The position numbers and the translations under genes are program-made. Below are positions 24,748 through 35,198 of a stretch of 64,000 nt of DNA, in pieces. The notes beneath the pieces are model-generated. The model saw only the letters and a program-made list of their open reading frames with translations. It ran no database searches and was not told where the DNA came from. The DNA is from Pseudomonas sp. NFIX28 (lineage in GTDB: Bacteria > Pseudomonadota > Gammaproteobacteria > Pseudomonadales > Pseudomonadaceae): the NCBI RefSeq assembly GCF_900107395.1, contig NZ_FNPW01000014.1, positions 141,670 through 205,669 on the forward strand, in the 5' to 3' direction. Position 1 is the first letter of the stretch. Each line of letters opens with the position of its first letter.

Positions 24748-25764
24748 TCAGAGATGCAGGATCAGGGTCTTGAGCGGCGGTTGCTGATCCAGCGACGGGA
24801 AGTCCTGGCCGGGTGTCAGCACCTGCCATTCGCGTACCGGGCGCCCGGCCTTTTCCGCACAGCGCAGTACCTGTTCGCGCCAGTCGTCCAGCGCGACTTT
24901 AGCCAGATTGTTGCAGCAGATCAGCACGCCGTTGTCGGCGGTAGCCAGCAGGGCCGGCTTGAGCAGGCTCTGATAGTCGCGCAGCAGGTCGACCGTGCCG
25001 AATGCACTCTTGGCCCAGGCCGGTGGGTCGAGCAATACCAGGTCGTACTGGCGTTGTTCCAGGCGCGGGTAGCTGGGCAGCTTCTGCCCGCGGCGCTGGG
25101 TGATGGGCAGGCCCGCCAGTTGGCGGATCGCCGGGAAGTAATCCGATTGCACGAACTGCATGGCCGGCAAGTGCGGATTGAGCTGGCCGTTCTCGCGGCC
25201 GACGGCCAGGTTGCCTTCGGCAAAGTCCAGGTTGCAGACCTCGCGGGCGCCTCCCGCCGCAGCGCTCAGGCCGACGCCGCAGGTATAGGCGAACAGGTTC
25301 AGCACGCTCTTGCCGGCGCTGTGGGCCTTGACCCAGCCACGGGCGTTGCGCAGGTCGAGGAACAGCAGCGGGTCCTGGCCGGCGTGACGGCCGCGTATCC
25401 GGTAATTCAAACCCCATTCATGGCCGACCAGGTCTTCCAGCGCCTCTTCTTCGGCGCGGTAAACCGGGTCTTCGCGGTCGATGCGTGAGTTGCCCCGGGA
25501 GCGATCGTTGTAGACCAGCAGGGTGTCCAGGCCCAGCTGTTCGCCGATGGTCTGCTGCACTTGCAGCAAGGCCTCGCGTTCCAGCGTCTGGTGAAAGCTT
25601 TGCACCAGCAGTTGCGGGCCGTAACGGTCGATGGTCAGGCCCCCGGCGCCTTCCTGGCTGCCATGGAACAACCGATAGCAGTCGGTGCCTTGCTGATGCA
25701 GCTCGACGAGCAGGTCCTGGCGATGATCGAGGGCGGCGCGCAGCGCCTGGTTCAAGGAAGACAT
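24748..25764 (-). CDS. Class I SAM-dependent (rRNA-type) methyltransferase
   Basis: The 338-residue protein has an N-terminal EEHE/PUA-like substrate region and a Rossmann methyltransferase domain. Motif I is VLNLFAYTCGVGLSAAAGG, and the catalytic-loop region reads VLLDPPAWAKS, as in RlmI-like 23S rRNA m5C methyltransferases. It lacks the full N-terminal PUA domain of RlmI, so its RNA target may differ. It lies 101 bp upstream of the DUF748 gene on the same strand. The substrate is not determined. Confidence 0.75.
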   Translation of the reverse strand: MSSLNQALRAALDHRQDLLVELHQQGTDCYRLFHGSQEGAGGLTIDRYGPQLLVQSFHQTLEREALLQVQQTIGEQLGLDTLLVYNDRSRGNSRIDREDPVYRAEEEALEDLVGHEWGLNYRIRGRHAGQDPLLFLDLRNARGWVKAHSAGKSVLNLFAYTCGVGLSAAAGGAREVCNLDFAEGNLAVGRENGQLNPHLPAMQFVQSDYFPAIRQLAGLPITQRRGQKLPSYPRLEQRQYDLVLLDPPAWAKSAFGTVDLLRDYQSLLKPALLATADNGVLICCNNLAKVALDDWREQVLRCAEKAGRPVREWQVLTPGQDFPSLDQQPPLKTLILHL

Positions 25765-25817
25765 GCGGGCGCCTTGCAGATGATTGGGCGGGGCAGTTTA
25801 CCAGCTTCGCCCAACCG

Positions 25818-25929
25818 CTGTAGGAGCAGCCGGTCGATGCTCGACTGCCCGCGAAACAAACGTCATGGCAGCGCAGTGTTACAGGCATGGCGCGTCATCT
25901 TTTATCGCGGGCAAGCCTCGCTCCTACAG
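25818..25929. repeat. REP-like inverted pair (REPIN-type)
   Basis: CTGTAGGAGC at the left end and GCTCCTACAG at the right end face each other, and the right side contains CGCGGGCAAGCCTCGCTCCT. This is the common extragenic REP sequence of fluorescent pseudomonads. The pair lies between the methyltransferase and thiolase genes and may form a long hairpin. Confidence 0.8.
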
Positions 25930-25940
25930 GGGGTACTGGG

Positions 25941-27119
25941 TTAGCGCTCGATGGCCAGGGCCACGCCCTGGCCGCCGCCGATGCACAGGGTCGCCAGGCC
26001 TTTCTTGGCGTCGCGCTTGAGCATTTCGTGTAGCAGGGTCACCAGCACCCGGCAGCCCGAGGCGCCGATCGGATGGCCCAGGGCGATGGCGCCGCCGTTG
26101 ACGTTGACCTTGCTTGCGTCCCAGCCCAGTTCCTTGCCCACCGACAGCGCCTGGGCGGCAAAAGCTTCGTTGGCTTCGATCAGGTCCAGCTGCTCCAGCG
26201 ACCAGCCGGCCTTGTCCAGGCAGCGGCGGGTGGCCGATACCGGGCCGATGCCCATGATCGCCGGGTCGACGCCGGCGTTGGCGTAGGCGGCGATCTTCGC
26301 CAGCACCGGCAGGCCCAGGGCCTGGGCTTTGGCGGCGCTCATCAGGATCACCGCGGCGGCGCCGTCGTTCAGCGACGAGGCATTGCCGGCGGTGACCGTG
26401 CCGTCCTTCTTGAAGGCCGGCTTGAGCTTGCCCAGGGATTCGGCGGTGGTGCCGGCGCGCGGCTGCTCGTCGGTGGCGAAGGCCACGGGTTCGCCCTTGC
26501 GCTGGGGAATCAGGATCGGCGTGATCTCGTCGACGAAACGCCCGCCTTCGATGGCGGCCAGGGCTTTTTGCTGCGAGGCGGCGGCAAAGACGTCCTGGGC
26601 TTCGCGGCTGATGGCGTACTTGTCCACCAGGTTCTCGGCGGTGATGCCCATGTGATAGTCGTTGAAGGCGTCCCACAGGCCATCGCTGATCATGCTGTCG
26701 ACGATCTGGCCGTGGCCCATGCGCAGGCCGGTGCGGGCGCCGGGCAGCACGTAGTTGGCCAGGCTCATGTTTTCCTGGCCGCCGGCGATGATCACCTCGG
26801 CGTCGCCGCAGCGGATCGCCTGGGCGCCCAGGTGCAGGGCCTTGAGGCCCGAGCCGCAGACCTTGTTCAGGGTCAGCGCCGGCACCACGTGGGGCAGGCC
26901 GGCCTTGATCGCGGCCTGGCGCGCCGGGTTCTGCCCGGCGCCGGCGGTGAGCACCTGGCCCATGATCACTTCATCGACCTGGGCGCCGTCCAGGCCGGTC
27001 TGGGCGAGCAATTGGCGGATCACCGCAGCGCCCAGGTCGACCGCGGGAATGTTCGCCAGCGAACCCTGGAAACTGCCGACCGCGGTGCGGGTGGCGGCAA
27101 CGATTACGACGTCTTGCAT
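25941..27119 (-). CDS. Acetyl-CoA C-acetyltransferase (thiolase)
   Basis: This 392-residue biosynthetic-type thiolase has the nucleophilic Cys in NKVCGSGLKALHLGAQAI (about residue 88), GGQENMS, the NEAFAAQ motif, the His in GGAIALGHPIGASG (about 348) and the second Cys in TLCIGGGQG (about 378). It condenses two acetyl-CoA to acetoacetyl-CoA or cleaves the reverse. The ATG at 27119 has GAGG 9 bases upstream and gives the usual length; the start at 27140 adds seven residues. No partner genes adjoin it, so it could serve ketone-body, isoleucine-type or polyhydroxyalkanoate metabolism. Confidence 0.9.
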   Translation of the reverse strand: MQDVVIVAATRTAVGSFQGSLANIPAVDLGAAVIRQLLAQTGLDGAQVDEVIMGQVLTAGAGQNPARQAAIKAGLPHVVPALTLNKVCGSGLKALHLGAQAIRCGDAEVIIAGGQENMSLANYVLPGARTGLRMGHGQIVDSMISDGLWDAFNDYHMGITAENLVDKYAISREAQDVFAAASQQKALAAIEGGRFVDEITPILIPQRKGEPVAFATDEQPRAGTTAESLGKLKPAFKKDGTVTAGNASSLNDGAAAVILMSAAKAQALGLPVLAKIAAYANAGVDPAIMGIGPVSATRRCLDKAGWSLEQLDLIEANEAFAAQALSVGKELGWDASKVNVNGGAIALGHPIGASGCRVLVTLLHEMLKRDAKKGLATLCIGGGQGVALAIER

Positions 27120-27269
27120 GGCGCGAATCCTCATTGTCATGGGGGCATCGGTCGGCGGCTATGGGCGGGCAACCGGTGCGCGAAAACATGGAAAATCATG
27201 GTTGCATAGAACGCCGCGGGGCTGCCAATCGCGAACCGGTGGGTCGCGTTCTGTTCGCCCGGTCGGGTC

Positions 27270-28136
27270 TTACAGGCCCATGCGCCGGCGTGCGCGTTGT
27301 ATCGAGCCATTGCGCACCGCCCAGCGCAGCATCGGCGCACTGCGCTTGACGCTGGCGCGGACCAGCTGGCGTTGCAGCAGCCCCTGATTGACGCCGAGCA
27401 TGTGGCTGGCCCAATCGGGCAGCAGGTCGATGCCGGCCTGCATCATCAACGAACCGAAAGGCTTGGCCAGGCGGCTTGGGGCCGGTGCCGCCAGCAGCAA
27501 GCGCAGCACTTCGCGGCTGCGCTCGTCGCACAGCAACTGAGGGCGCATGGCCGCCAGGTAGTCCGCCACGGCCCGGCGCGAGCGCGGCACATCGCAGGCA
27601 CCGAGACGCTCGGCGACCAGGGCGATTTCCGCGTAGTAACGGTCCTGGTCGGCCAGCGATAGGTGGGGGTTGCGATAACGCAGGTGCGCCGCGAGAAAGC
27701 TGCTGACTTCGGCCACATGCACCCAGGTCAGCAATTGCGGATCGCTGGCGGCATACGGCCGGCCGTCTGGCGCATGGCCGACGATTTGCAGATGAATGGT
27801 GCGCACCTTGTCGATCAGCCATTCGGCGTCCTGCCGCGAGCCGAAAGTGGTGCCGGAAATGAACTGCGCGGTACGCCGCAGGCGGCCGATCATGTCTTCC
27901 CTGAAATTCGAGTGATCCCAGACCCCGGCCAGGGCCAGCGGATGCAGGGCTTGCATCAACAAGGCGCTGATACCGCCGATCAACATGCTGCTGAAATCGC
28001 CATGCACCTGCCAGCAGATGGCGTCCGGGCCGAACAGGCCCGGGTCGCCCTTGGGGTTGTCCAGGTCGAGCTGGCCCAGCGACAGGCCGCCCAGGCTCAT
28101 CACCTGGGTTTCGATACGACTGCGAATGAATTCCAT
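27270..28136 (-). CDS. MpaB-like (DUF2236) oxygenase-family protein
   Basis: The 288-residue helical protein of the DUF2236/MpaB family has the typical AICWQVHGDFSSMLIGGISALLMQALHP segment, in which the family's heme-linked residues lie, and WVHVAEVSSFL further on. Some family members are heme-dependent enzymes that cleave polyisoprenes or fungal terpenoid chains, but most bacterial ones are uncharacterised. It lies 38 bp downstream of acsA on the same strand. The specific substrate is unknown. Confidence 0.75.
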   Translation of the reverse strand: MEFIRSRIETQVMSLGGLSLGQLDLDNPKGDPGLFGPDAICWQVHGDFSSMLIGGISALLMQALHPLALAGVWDHSNFREDMIGRLRRTAQFISGTTFGSRQDAEWLIDKVRTIHLQIVGHAPDGRPYAASDPQLLTWVHVAEVSSFLAAHLRYRNPHLSLADQDRYYAEIALVAERLGACDVPRSRRAVADYLAAMRPQLLCDERSREVLRLLLAAPAPSRLAKPFGSLMMQAGIDLLPDWASHMLGVNQGLLQRQLVRASVKRSAPMLRWAVRNGSIQRARRRMGL

Positions 28137-28174
28137 ACCGCTTGGCTGTTCCTTGGTTGAGGCCCGAGGCCCCC

Positions 28175-30112
<1,938 letters not shown>

Positions 30113-30121
30113 GACGGTTCC

Positions 30122-30132
30122 TTATTCTTGTT
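30122..30132 (-). promoter_or_regulatory. Crc/Hfq target motif at the acsA ribosome-binding site
   Basis: On the minus strand AACAAGAATAA fits the AANAANAA pattern bound by Hfq with Crc in Pseudomonas. It runs directly into the AAGGA of acsA. Binding would block translation during catabolite repression and would be relieved by CrcZ, encoded about 7 kb away. Confidence 0.65.
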
Positions 30133-30204
30133 TTAGCGACAAGTAATAAAGATGCGCCTTGATCGGAAGGGGTTCAAGGGGAGGGCGGTCTTGGGCGACC
30201 GATC

Positions 30205-30263
30205 GCGAATCGGCCCGCTGCCATGCAATGAATGGAGGATTGCATGGCAGCGGGCCGATTCGC
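30205..30263. repeat. Perfect 25-bp inverted repeat between pgi and acsA
   Basis: Positions 30205-30229 and 30239-30263 are exact reverse complements over 25 bp, with a 9-nt loop. This is far longer than a usual terminator stem, and no T-tract follows on the minus strand. It may be an extragenic repeat element or an RNA-stabilising hairpin. Confidence 0.85.
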
Positions 30264-30287
30264 CAAGGGGGGTATTTCAGCGGGCTA

Positions 30288-31952
30288 TCAGCCGCGGTGA
30301 CGACCGCGGAAGTAGTTGATCAGGCCTTGGGTCGAAGCGTCTTCGGCCGGAGTTTCCTCGCTGCCGACCAGGCGGTTGTAAACGCCCTTGCCCAGCTCCT
30401 TGCCCAGCTCCACGCCCCATTGGTCGAAGGCGTTGATGCCCCAGATCACGCTTTGCACGAAAACCTTGTGTTCGTACATCGCCACCAGCGCCCCCAGGCG
30501 GCGCGGGCTGATGCGCTCGACCACCAGGGTGTTGCTCGGGCGGTTGCCCGGGATCACCTTGTGCGGTGCCAGCTTTTGTACGTCAGCCTCGCTCATGCCT
30601 TTTTCACGCAACTCGTTTTCGGCCTCGGCGCGAGTCTTGCCGAGCATCAGCGCCTGGCTTTGCGACAGGCAGTTGGCGTACAGCCACTGGTGGTGGTCGG
30701 CGACCGGGTTGAAGCTGACGATCGGCACGATGAAGTCGGCCGGGATCAGCTGAGTGCCCTGGTGCAACAACTGGTGGTAGGCGTGCTGGCCGTTGCAGCC
30801 CACGCCACCCCAGATCACCGGGCCGGTGTCAGTGGAAACCGGCGTGCCGTCCTGGCGCACGCTCTTGCCGTTGGATTCCATGTCCAGCTGCTGCAAGTGC
30901 TTGGTGATGTTGCGCAGGTAGTGGTCGTACGGCAGGATCGCGTGGCTTTGCGCGCCCCAGAAGTTGCCATACCACACGCCCAGCAGGGCCAGCAGGACCG
31001 GCATGTTCTGCTCGAATGGCGCGGTCTGGAAATGCTGGTCCATGGTGTAGGCGCCGGACAGCAGTTCCTTGAAGTTGGACATGCCGATGGCCAGGGCGAT
31101 CGGCAGGCCGATGGCCGACCACAGCGAGTAACGCCCGCCGACCCAGTCCCACATCGGGAAGATGTTCTCTTCGCGAATGCCGAAGGCCACGGCGGCGGCA
31201 TTGTTGCTCGACACCGCGATGAAGTGGCGATACAGCTCGGCCTCGGAACCGCCCTGAGCCAGGTACCAGGCGCGTGCCGCCTGGGCGTTCTTCAGGGTTT
31301 CCAGGGTGTTGAAGGATTTCGACGAGACGATGAACAGCGTGGTTTCGGCGCGGATCTTCGATGACAGTTCGTGGAATTCGCTGCCGTCGATATTGGCCAG
31401 GTAATGGCAACGCACGCCTTTCTGGGCATAGGACAGCAGCGCTTCGGACACCAGCTCGGGGCCGAGGAACGAACCGCCGATACCGATGTTCACCACGTCA
31501 GTGATGGGCTTTTCGGTGTAGCCACGCCACAGGCCGTCATGGATGCGCCCGACCAGCTCAGTGATCTGGTTCAGCACCTTGTGCACTTCCGGCATCACGT
31601 TGACGCCATTGACCGACAGCTTGTCGCCCACCGGGCGGCGCAGAGCGGTGTGCAGGGCCGGGCGGCCTTCGGAAGAGTTGACCAGCTCGCCGGCGAACAA
31701 GGCCTTGATCGCGTCCTGCAGACCGGCTTCATTGGCCAGGCCCACCAGCAGGTTGCGGGTTTCGGAGGTGATCAGGTTCTTCGAGTAATCGAGGAAAAGC
31801 CCACAGCCGCTGAGACTGAATTGATTGAAACGCTGCGGGTCGGCATTGAAGGCCTCGCGCATGCTGAAGTCCTGCATGGCTTGGCGGTGGTCATTCAACG
31901 CTTGCCAGGCGGGCAGAGCGGTAACGTTATGAGGAGTGCGGTAGTACGCCAT
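30288..31952 (-). CDS. Glucose-6-phosphate isomerase Pgi
   Basis: The 554-residue enzyme shows the PGI signatures VNIGIGGSFLGPELVSEAL, VSSKSFNTLETLKNA and VWGGVGCNGQHAYHQLLHQG-like catalytic-His region, plus the C-terminal NAFDQWGVELGK with the catalytic Lys nearby. It interconverts glucose-6-P and fructose-6-P. In pseudomonads, which lack 6-phosphofructokinase, it mainly runs towards glucose-6-P for the Entner-Doudoroff cycle and supplies fructose-6-P for mannose and GDP-mannose used by pslB. It is separated from panD by 239 bp. Confidence 0.96.
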   Translation of the reverse strand: MAYYRTPHNVTALPAWQALNDHRQAMQDFSMREAFNADPQRFNQFSLSGCGLFLDYSKNLITSETRNLLVGLANEAGLQDAIKALFAGELVNSSEGRPALHTALRRPVGDKLSVNGVNVMPEVHKVLNQITELVGRIHDGLWRGYTEKPITDVVNIGIGGSFLGPELVSEALLSYAQKGVRCHYLANIDGSEFHELSSKIRAETTLFIVSSKSFNTLETLKNAQAARAWYLAQGGSEAELYRHFIAVSSNNAAAVAFGIREENIFPMWDWVGGRYSLWSAIGLPIALAIGMSNFKELLSGAYTMDQHFQTAPFEQNMPVLLALLGVWYGNFWGAQSHAILPYDHYLRNITKHLQQLDMESNGKSVRQDGTPVSTDTGPVIWGGVGCNGQHAYHQLLHQGTQLIPADFIVPIVSFNPVADHHQWLYANCLSQSQALMLGKTRAEAENELREKGMSEADVQKLAPHKVIPGNRPSNTLVVERISPRRLGALVAMYEHKVFVQSVIWGINAFDQWGVELGKELGKGVYNRLVGSEETPAEDASTQGLINYFRGRHRG

Positions 31953-32191
31953 CGCTGCGGTTTTCCTTTTACTTGAACTGCCTGTAGGACACTGAAAAGC
32001 CCGGAACGTCCTGCTCGGAGGTTAACGTTCGGTCAACCGGGCGCTGACACGATTAAGCACGCAGGGCGATAACAGTAACTCTCGCGTGCTGATCTGTCTT
32101 GGCTTTGTCTGACTGGTGGCCGGTACTTTTTTATACCGGCGCTTCAGGACCGCGCAACGAGCTCGATGCCAGGAGGGGGAAATGTATGGGT

Positions 32192-32572
32192 TCAGGCGAC
32201 CTGGACCGGGATGGCATGGCTGGTGTGGCTCAGCTCATTGCCTGGCGCCATGTAAAGCATGCGCGGCTTGAAATTGAGCAGCTCGGCTTCGCTGTAGTGA
32301 GCGTAAGCGCAGATGATCACTCGGTCGCCGACCTTGGCCTTGTGCGCGGCGGCGCCGTTGACCGAGATCATGCGCGAACCTTCTTCGCCGCGGATGGCGT
32401 AGGTGGTGAAGCGTTCGCCGTTGTCGACGTTGTAGATCTGGATCTGCTCGTATTCACGGATACCGGACAAGTCCAGCCACTCACCGTCGATGGCGCAGGA
32501 GCCTTCGTAGTCGAGCACAGCGTGGGTGACTTCGGCGCGATGCAGCTTGGCCTTGAGCATGATGGCGTGCAT
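32192..32572 (-). CDS. Aspartate 1-decarboxylase PanD
   Basis: This 126-residue pyruvoyl enzyme precursor has the self-cleavage site YEGSCAIDG, cutting Gly24-Ser25. Lys9 and Tyr58-region residues are conserved. It makes beta-alanine for pantothenate. It follows panC by 109 bp that include a 10-bp hairpin, so panD may be partly uncoupled from panBC. Confidence 0.96.
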   Translation of the reverse strand: MHAIMLKAKLHRAEVTHAVLDYEGSCAIDGEWLDLSGIREYEQIQIYNVDNGERFTTYAIRGEEGSRMISVNGAAAHKAKVGDRVIICAYAHYSEAELLNFKPRMLYMAPGNELSHTSHAIPVQVA

Positions 32573-32641
32573 GGGTGGTTCTCTCGGTCAGATCCTCGAA
32601 CAGGGCCCGCAGCATCGCTGCAGGCCCCGGGCGGCGGCAGT

Positions 32642-32667
32642 TTGCCCGAAGGTTGCGCTTCGGGCAA
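32642..32667. repeat. Hairpin between panC and panD
   Basis: TTGCCCGAAG and CTTCGGGCAA are perfect 10-bp arms around a 6-nt loop. There is no T-tract in either direction. It could attenuate or stabilise the panBCD transcript upstream of panD. Confidence 0.55.
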
Positions 32668-32681
32668 TCGGCCCTTGGGGC

Positions 32682-33536
32682 CTAGGCGTCGAGGTTCAGA
32701 TGCAGGTTGTCGATCAGGCGGGTGGCGCCTAGATAGGCCGCTGCCAGAATGACCAGGTCGCGGTCTTGCGCGGTGGCCGGGCGCAAGGTCCGGGCGTGGC
32801 GGATTTCCAGGTAGTCGGGGCGCAAACCGGCGGCTTCCAGCGCCTGCTTCTGCTCGCCAAGCAGCTTTGGATAGTCCCGCTCGCCCTGGCTGATGGCCTG
32901 GGCGATTTGGCTCAGGCCACGATAGATCGCCGGGGCGATGGCCCGTTGTTCTTCGCTCAGGTAGCCATTGCGCGACGACAACGCGAGGCCGTCGGGGGCG
33001 CGCACGGTGGGCTCGCCAATGATCTGGATCGGCATGTTCAGGTCATGCACCAGGGCGCGGATCACGGCCAGTTGCTGGAAGTCCTTCTGGCCGAAGACCG
33101 CGAGGTCCGGCTGCACCATGTTGAACAGCTTGCTGACCACCGTGGCCACGCCTTCGAAATGCCCGGGCCGGCTGGCGCCGCACAGGCCTTCGGAGAGTTG
33201 CGGCACGCTGACCCGGGTCTGGCCGTCCATGCCGTCGGGGTACATTTCCTCGACGGTCGGGGCGAACAGCAGATGGCAGCCGGCCTGCAGGAGCATTTCC
33301 TGGTCCGCGGCCAGGGTTCGCGGGTACTTGTCGAGGTCTTCGCCGGCACCGAACTGCAACGGGTTGACGAAAATGCTCGCCACCACGAAGTCCACCCGCT
33401 GGGCGGCCTTGGTCACCAGGGCGGCATGCCCGCTGTGCAGGTTGCCCATGGTCGGCACGAAGCCGATGCGCTTGCCTTCGCTGCGGGCGCGGGCCACGGC
33501 GGCCCGCAGTTCGCGTACGGTTTTTACAGTGTTCAT
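32682..33536 (-). CDS. Pantothenate synthetase PanC
   Basis: The 284-residue enzyme has the ATP-binding PTMGNLHSGHAALV (HIGH-like) motif, FVNPLQF, FGQKDFQQL and the KMSKS-equivalent SSRNGYLS. It joins pantoate and beta-alanine with ATP. Its ATG overlaps the panB stop by four bases (ATGA), making a coupled panB-panC pair. Confidence 0.96.
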   Translation of the reverse strand: MNTVKTVRELRAAVARARSEGKRIGFVPTMGNLHSGHAALVTKAAQRVDFVVASIFVNPLQFGAGEDLDKYPRTLAADQEMLLQAGCHLLFAPTVEEMYPDGMDGQTRVSVPQLSEGLCGASRPGHFEGVATVVSKLFNMVQPDLAVFGQKDFQQLAVIRALVHDLNMPIQIIGEPTVRAPDGLALSSRNGYLSEEQRAIAPAIYRGLSQIAQAISQGERDYPKLLGEQKQALEAAGLRPDYLEIRHARTLRPATAQDRDLVILAAAYLGATRLIDNLHLNLDA

Positions 33537-34333
33537 GCAGAAAACCCGTGTTCGGCGCCTGGGAAGGTCACGGCCTTGACCTCATTGACGTAGGCGCTCA
33601 GGGCGGCCTGGATGTTTTCCTGGCCGGCCATGAAGTTCTTCACGAACTTCGGTGCGCGGCCGCTCAGGGACAGGCCCAGCATGTCGTGCAGGACCAGCAC
33701 CTGACCGTCGGTGGCGCTGCCGGCACCGATGCCGATCACCGGAATCTTCACCGCCTGGGTGATTTCCGCCGCCAGTTCGCTTGGCACGCATTCGAGCAGC
33801 AGCATCGCCGCACCCGCCGCTTCCAGGGCGATGGCGTCGGCACGCATCTGCCGGGCCTGGTTTTCGTTACGGCCCTGGACCTTGTAGCCGCCGAGGATAT
33901 TCACCGATTGCGGGGTCAGGCCCATGTGGGCGCAGACCGGGATACCGCGTTCGGCCAGCAGGCGGATGGACTCCGCCAGCCAGAGCGCGCCCTCGACCTT
34001 GATCATGTGCGCACCGGCCTGCATCAGTTGGGCGCTGTTATTCAGGGCCTGTTCGGTGGTGGCGTAGGCCATGAACGGCAGGTCGGCGAGGATCAGGGCG
34101 CCACTGTTGCCGCGTTTGACCGCAGCGACGTGGTAAGCCATCTCGGCGGTGGTAACTGGCAGTGTGCTGTCGTGCCCTTGCAAGACCATGCCGAGGGAGT
34201 CGCCCACCAGCAGTACTTCAACGCCGGCCTGGCAACAGGTGTGGGCGAAGGTTGCGTCATAGCAGGTCAACATGGTGATTTTTTCACCTTTCTGCTTGAG
34301 GCCTTGCAGGGTGGTCAGGGTAATGTCTGGCAT
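33533..34333 (-). CDS. 3-methyl-2-oxobutanoate hydroxymethyltransferase PanB
   Basis: This 266-residue (beta/alpha)8 enzyme has LLVGDSLGMVLQGHDSTL with its metal-binding Asp residues and HMGLTPQSVN in the active site. It uses methylene-tetrahydrofolate to make ketopantoate. FolK, encoded upstream, feeds folate synthesis. A 381-bp spacer rich in GTTAC motifs precedes the gene. Confidence 0.96.
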   Translation of the reverse strand: MPDITLTTLQGLKQKGEKITMLTCYDATFAHTCCQAGVEVLLVGDSLGMVLQGHDSTLPVTTAEMAYHVAAVKRGNSGALILADLPFMAYATTEQALNNSAQLMQAGAHMIKVEGALWLAESIRLLAERGIPVCAHMGLTPQSVNILGGYKVQGRNENQARQMRADAIALEAAGAAMLLLECVPSELAAEITQAVKIPVIGIGAGSATDGQVLVLHDMLGLSLSGRAPKFVKNFMAGQENIQAALSAYVNEVKAVTFPGAEHGFSA

Positions 34334-34714
34334 GAAAAAGGGTCCTCATTCAGGCGCTCTGGAAACTGCTGCGAGTAACGCGCGTGATTCTTCGTTTATG
34401 CAGGCGCACGGTCTGTTGTCGTGCTTATAAGGCCTGGACCAAGCCATGCGAAAGCGACTGCGCTGGGTAATCCTGGGTAAAAGACAGGCTCGGGCTATTC
34501 ATTTACAAACAGGTAAATGCCGCGTTCACGCCTGTTTTTGCCGGGTCTCACCTTCGCTCGCCACGCTCTCCCACCGCTTGGATTGCGCCCTGTAACGCCG
34601 TGTTGGCGGCAACGGGACGCCTATAGTCGTGAGGAGAACTCGGGAAGTCAATTGCATGTGTTACCGCATTGTTACGACGTGAGTGTTACCGCCGTAACTG
34701 ATGCGTTTCAGCAG
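34334..34714. other. panB upstream spacer
   Basis: This 381-bp spacer lies between folK and panB on the minus strand. It contains the GTTAC cluster and a 7-bp inverted repeat CATTTAC/GTAAATG at 34500-34519. I found no sigma-54 or obvious sigma-70 promoter and no credible gene. Confidence 0.55.
34659..34699. promoter_or_regulatory. Cluster of TGTTAC/GTAAC half-sites upstream of panB
   Basis: Three direct TGTTAC copies start at 34659, 34670 and 34684, and an inverted GTAAC at 34694 completes GTTAC-CGCC-GTAAC. Two further GTAAC lie at 34592 and 34375. The same half-sites occur upstream of crcZ, where CbrB acts. Confidence 0.5.
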
Positions 34715-35194
34715 TCAGGCCAGACGTTCCAGGCCGACAAATGGGCAGGCGGCAAGCAGATCGCGCAGATGGCGACCATCAGCCAGTTGCAGATCGGAGG
34801 GGGCCAGCTCGGCCAGGGGATAGAGAACGAAGGGCCGCTCCTGCATATGGTAATGCGGGACCTTGAGCCGCGGTTCGTCGATCAGGCGATCGCCGAACAG
34901 CAGGATATCCAGGTCCAGGGTGCGCGGTCCCCAGCGCTCGAGACGCTCGCGGCCTTGGCCGTTTTCGATGGCTTGCAGCGCATCCAGCAGTTCAAGGGGC
35001 GCGAGGCTGCTGTCCAGTGCTGCCACGGCATTGGTGTAACGCGGTTGGCCGGGCAGCAGGGAGTCGCTTTGATAAAAGGCCGAGACTCCGGCCAGTTGGC
35101 TGTGCGGCAATTGCGCCAGTGCGTCGATCGCGCAGCGCAACTGCTCTGCCGGGGCAGCCAGGTTGCTGCCCATGCCGATATAGATGCGTTCCAC
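34715..35194 (-). CDS. 2-amino-4-hydroxy-6-hydroxymethyldihydropteridine pyrophosphokinase FolK
   Basis: Started at the GTG at 35194, the protein is MERIYIGMGSNL..., 159 residues, the usual HPPK length. It carries the RWGPRTLDLDILLFG signature with the Mg-binding DxD pair. It transfers pyrophosphate from ATP to the pterin in folate synthesis. The start lies 4 bp after the pcnB stop, so the two are coupled. The longer reading frame would overlap pcnB by 56 bases. Confidence 0.93.
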   Translation of the reverse strand: MERIYIGMGSNLAAPAEQLRCAIDALAQLPHSQLAGVSAFYQSDSLLPGQPRYTNAVAALDSSLAPLELLDALQAIENGQGRERLERWGPRTLDLDILLFGDRLIDEPRLKVPHYHMQERPFVLYPLAELAPSDLQLADGRHLRDLLAACPFVGLERLA

Positions 35195-35198
35195 CGGG

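Noticed and set aside
21731..24787. A 1018-codon open frame antisense to the DUF748 gene
   Set aside because: It mirrors the high-GC codon structure of the recognised gene, has no domain or ribosome-binding site, and its sequence is low-complexity (H/Q/G/R-rich).
32119..32140. GCCGGTA/TACCGGC hairpin with a T-run between pgi and panD
   Set aside because: The T-run is in the loop, not after the stem, so it is not an intrinsic terminator. I could not assign another function.
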